DNA of 6,126 nucleotides from Elusimicrobia bacterium RIFCSPLOWO2_01_FULL_59_12. GTDB taxonomy: Bacteria; Elusimicrobiota; Elusimicrobia; 2-01-FULL-59-12. The position numbers and the translations under genes are program-made. Below the pieces are notes generated by a model. It was not told the DNA's origin. It saw only the letters and a program-made list of their open reading frames with translations, and made no database searches. Numbering within the stretch: the first letter of the stretch is position 1; each line of letters begins with the position of its first letter. The stretch covers positions 42,423 through 48,548 of the forward strand of contig MGUR01000058.1 of assembly GCA_001800075.1 (NCBI GenBank), given 5' to 3'. Positions 5,101 through 6,126 of this stretch are shown here, piece by piece.

Positions 5101-6126
5101 ACGTTTTCCGACAAATCCCTCGCCGGAGCAGAGACAGGGATTCGAAGCCCGGCAAAAGCCGCCCATTCAGCCGGATCCCTTGGAAGATTGGAAACGGGAG
5201 ATGGAAAATTATCGCGGTGCATGGGGCGCCGGAGAGTCGACGTCCGGCGGGGCGTGGGGAATTTGGCGGCATTGGAACCTCACCGACCCGCGGCGTAACC
5301 GCAGCGGCCTTCTGTGGGGCGCGTTTTTTGAGGGGCTTTTCACGCTGGCGTGCATGGGCGCGGCTCACGCGACCGGCCACAACCTTGCTCTCGCGGGCGG
5401 CCTTTCGGTCGTGCTTCCGCATTGGCTCTTCGGGGCGTTGAACACCGATGGGAAAGTCGCCCGCACACCGCGGGATCTGACGGCTGCCATCGGGATAGGC
5501 GCGACAGGCTTGATCGCGGCGCCGCTTCTTGCTTGGAGCCTCGCCAGCCCATCCTGGCCTATGGCGGCGTCCTACTTCCTGGCGGCCGTCGGCGCGGCGA
5601 CCCTCCCCCACATGTCGCTCCAACCTCGCCCTTCCTCCCCGCTTGCCGCCGCCGCGCCGGGCGACCCGGGCGGAGGCCGCGAGGGCGATTCCGGGGGCAT
5701 CCCGGGCCGATTTCACCGGCGGCGGCAAGAGATCCTCGATGAACGGCAAACGAAATTGCTCCACCCCTGGCAAACGGAACGCCACCGAGGCATCCGGGAC
5801 GGCAAGGTCGGGCGGGACCATGCCGACCGGAGCGCGCTGGAAGTCGCGATAGAGGAAAACGGTCGGATTTTGGATTCTCTCCGGAATGAGCTTCAAACTT
5901 TTCTTCGCTTTGACCGTTGGAACCCGCATTTACGCTTGCTCGCCAATCGCTTTAATAACGAACGATCGAGCGTGCCGTCCCCGCGCGCCGGAGCCAACGC
6001 ATGGACGCTTCGGAGAATCCTGCGCCTCCAGCAAGAAATAATCGATGACGCCGGAACAGCGATTCGGCTTCACGGGTTCTCTTCCCCCGGCGGCGCGCGC
6101 GTCGCGCCGCCCCAAACCAGCCCCGA
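2150..6126 (+). CDS. Giant multidomain protein: signal peptide, HAD, sigma4-like HTH, alpha-CTD, dead GHKL, membrane block; 3' end outside window
   Basis: I read the frame codon by codon: 1325 codons without a stop, open at the right edge. Residues 1-27 are a signal peptide (MPKYLVRIVALLLVPCLALS, then GVEGLAA). Hydrophobic segments follow at about 97-118 and 136-161. A HAD-IIB-like phosphatase domain spans about 296-545: 'DLDQN' at 306-310 as motif I, 'VTGN' with T341 as motif II, 'GVNKG' with K483 as motif III, and GDE 504-506 plus DD 520-521 as motif IV. A P/S/E-rich linker lies around 605-650. A sigma-70 region-4-like HTH covers 670-716 ('LAEALGVRPQRVRQLAV'). An RNA polymerase alpha-CTD-like helix-hairpin-helix covers 733-790 ('RPIEDLLFDKNTLMAFKQRG'). 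A GHKL ATPase fold covers 848-987 and ends 'GGSITREAGQGTTFTIRFP', but its N, G1 and G2 motifs are lost. Residues 1052-1154 hold several hydrophobic helices, perhaps a decayed CPBP protease. The rest is charged and unrecognised. No Shine-Dalgarno sits next to the ATG, and TAG 2084 blocks upstream starts. Overall function is unknown; the large size and patchwork style resemble Omnitrophota giant proteins (inference). Confidence 0.85.
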   Translation, partial: MPKYLVRIVALLLVPCLALSGVEGLAADPVLAFALSRPVRAGECRSVSEVSSQAPFQREAFELALIGERTTRPLAQAPHSYWIQRFAGNLRKTNGMTTPSLLLTAIIPASAGLLAAVWKPVIHALLSAIKEPVWEVTIVAGGFLTSIPMAVAVLGFAFYLMKTPLGMTNLAAPHDRNEGTRSEGASPASGPDESLEALIQKVQGYADGGLLSYDGIAQMDLTHTREQFDDLMRLFRMTGVLQSPEKQAAFYYLLRHRIQPRRIEGDPWKIHFDGMSGVHIDAAGLHIESRILDALRTIGQGRLYDDLDQNLSLRKSPIPPHVLKVLHQLCLYRILAPRLVTGNEFESAEPRLGQFPSSIFTHVYADGAGNDYVYDPAAGKFVADPEYRGHVGSAISAQEYAGIRAHVFSDFMDKQRRSVNGEINAKRRHGVQVTLKPIRPMDYRDSMVPIFEKTMKKRNLLKRFEISKGGSTSIDVRRRGVNKGSPVRHARAHLPPDAVIFFLGDEMLLEGKDEKDAGVDDPVALLQLEKGFENLVAINTHQDRHNARLRPRLISTRDLPLTRDTLGDKAFGPDAAEIFHHRLLNLLEDSIGRALRDAAGFEPQPVLRILRDEISPREPAETPPDGGSSSFEPPVLDPDKTGTSAAARATPVQQVAALLAQLGDISGLSFTGSELRLIDQIQAGRTTVASRLAEALGVRPQRVRQLAVNILEELRYEKERRARSADAMPFERRPIEDLLFDKNTLMAFKQRGIGTIEALLSHSFRDLRESGGMSGRRLELVQDRLLWEEGRPPATLDTDPAPGRNDQRNSVRQLLRGLELQAGTAAYQMTAREPAMAPAVNAAVRGSVADALLHDAFPRVGVIAVFHETARPLEPRLGSLWARVLRILAVQALHDTMDDSQPSLRLETGFTRTRSGEWQDFLSVSAIKHGLPLAGPRPNPLKNPCVVKRPEAERASKLARAVFLVELAGGSITREAGQGTTFTIRFPTNPSPEQRQGFEARQKPPIQPDPLEDWKREMENYRGAWGAGESTSGGAWGIWRHWNLTDPRRNRSGLLWGAFFEGLFTLACMGAAHATGHNLALAGGLSVVLPHWLFGALNTDGKVARTPRDLTAAIGIGATGLIAAPLLAWSLASPSWPMAASYFLAAVGAATLPHMSLQPRPSSPLAAAAPGDPGGGREGDSGGIPGRFHRRRQEILDERQTKLLHPWQTERHRGIRDGKVGRDHADRSALEVAIEENGRILDSLRNELQTFLRFDRWNPHLRLLANRFNNERSSVPSPRAGANAWTLRRILRLQQEIIDDAGTAIRLHGFSSPGGARVAPPQTSP
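2202..2221 (+). repeat. Dispersed-type 20-nt repeat inside signal-peptide codons
   Basis: CCCTGAGCGGAGTTGAAGGG is a variant of the CCCTGAGCnnAGTCGAAGGG element that I recall as abundant and dispersed in many environmental bacterial genomes. It occurs once in this window. It ends exactly on a codon boundary and encodes LSGVEG (residues 19-24) of the giant protein, at the end of the signal-peptide core. Repeat status rests on memory of other genomes, not on copies in this window. Confidence 0.45.

Noticed and set aside
4802..5929. Long minus-strand open frame (375 codons) opposite the giant gene
   Set aside because: Its product is rich in Arg, Gly, Pro and Ala with no domain signal, while the plus frame here holds the GHKL tail and membrane helices. 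It is an antisense shadow in GC-rich DNA.

Overview
The window is GC-rich bacterial DNA from a Gram-negative (outer-membrane-bearing) organism. It carries two divergent transcription units separated by a decayed gene. My best guess for the host is an uncultured lineage such as Omnitrophota. This rests on the style of a giant composite protein, a 20-nt dispersed-type repeat inside its signal-peptide codons, and a YaiO-type outer-membrane barrel. No rRNA or other taxonomic marker is present, so this is inference.

Left part (1-1689, minus strand): a two-gene operon. A YaiO-family outer-membrane beta-barrel gene (925-1689) is followed, with a 7-nt overlap, by a gene for an N-terminally membrane-anchored HEAT-repeat protein (1-931) that runs off the left edge. 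The reading frame of the HEAT gene is fully open across the window boundary. The pair suggests an envelope or exopolysaccharide-export function, possibly with a glycosyltransferase outside the window.

Middle (1690-2149): a divergent intergenic region, then a remnant of a DUF1016/YhcG-type PDDEXK nuclease gene on the plus strand (1808-1961). It keeps a strong Shine-Dalgarno, about 27 N-terminal residues, and in another frame about 25 C-terminal residues; the middle is gone. A non-coding stretch follows, ending in an intrinsic-terminator-like hairpin (2115-2149).

Right part (2150-6126, plus strand): one uninterrupted reading frame of at least 1325 codons, open at the right edge. It begins with a signal peptide and two further hydrophobic segments. 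These are followed by a HAD-IIB-like phosphatase domain with a modified nucleophile motif, a linker, a sigma-70 region-4-like HTH, an RNA polymerase alpha-CTD-like helix-hairpin-helix domain, a GHKL/histidine-kinase ATPase fold that has lost its N, G1 and G2 residues, and a multi-pass membrane block that may be a decayed CPBP protease. The protein looks like a patchwork of regulatory and enzymatic modules, several of them catalytically dead. It is the most unusual object in the window. No CRISPR arrays, tRNAs, rRNAs or insertion-sequence ends were seen.
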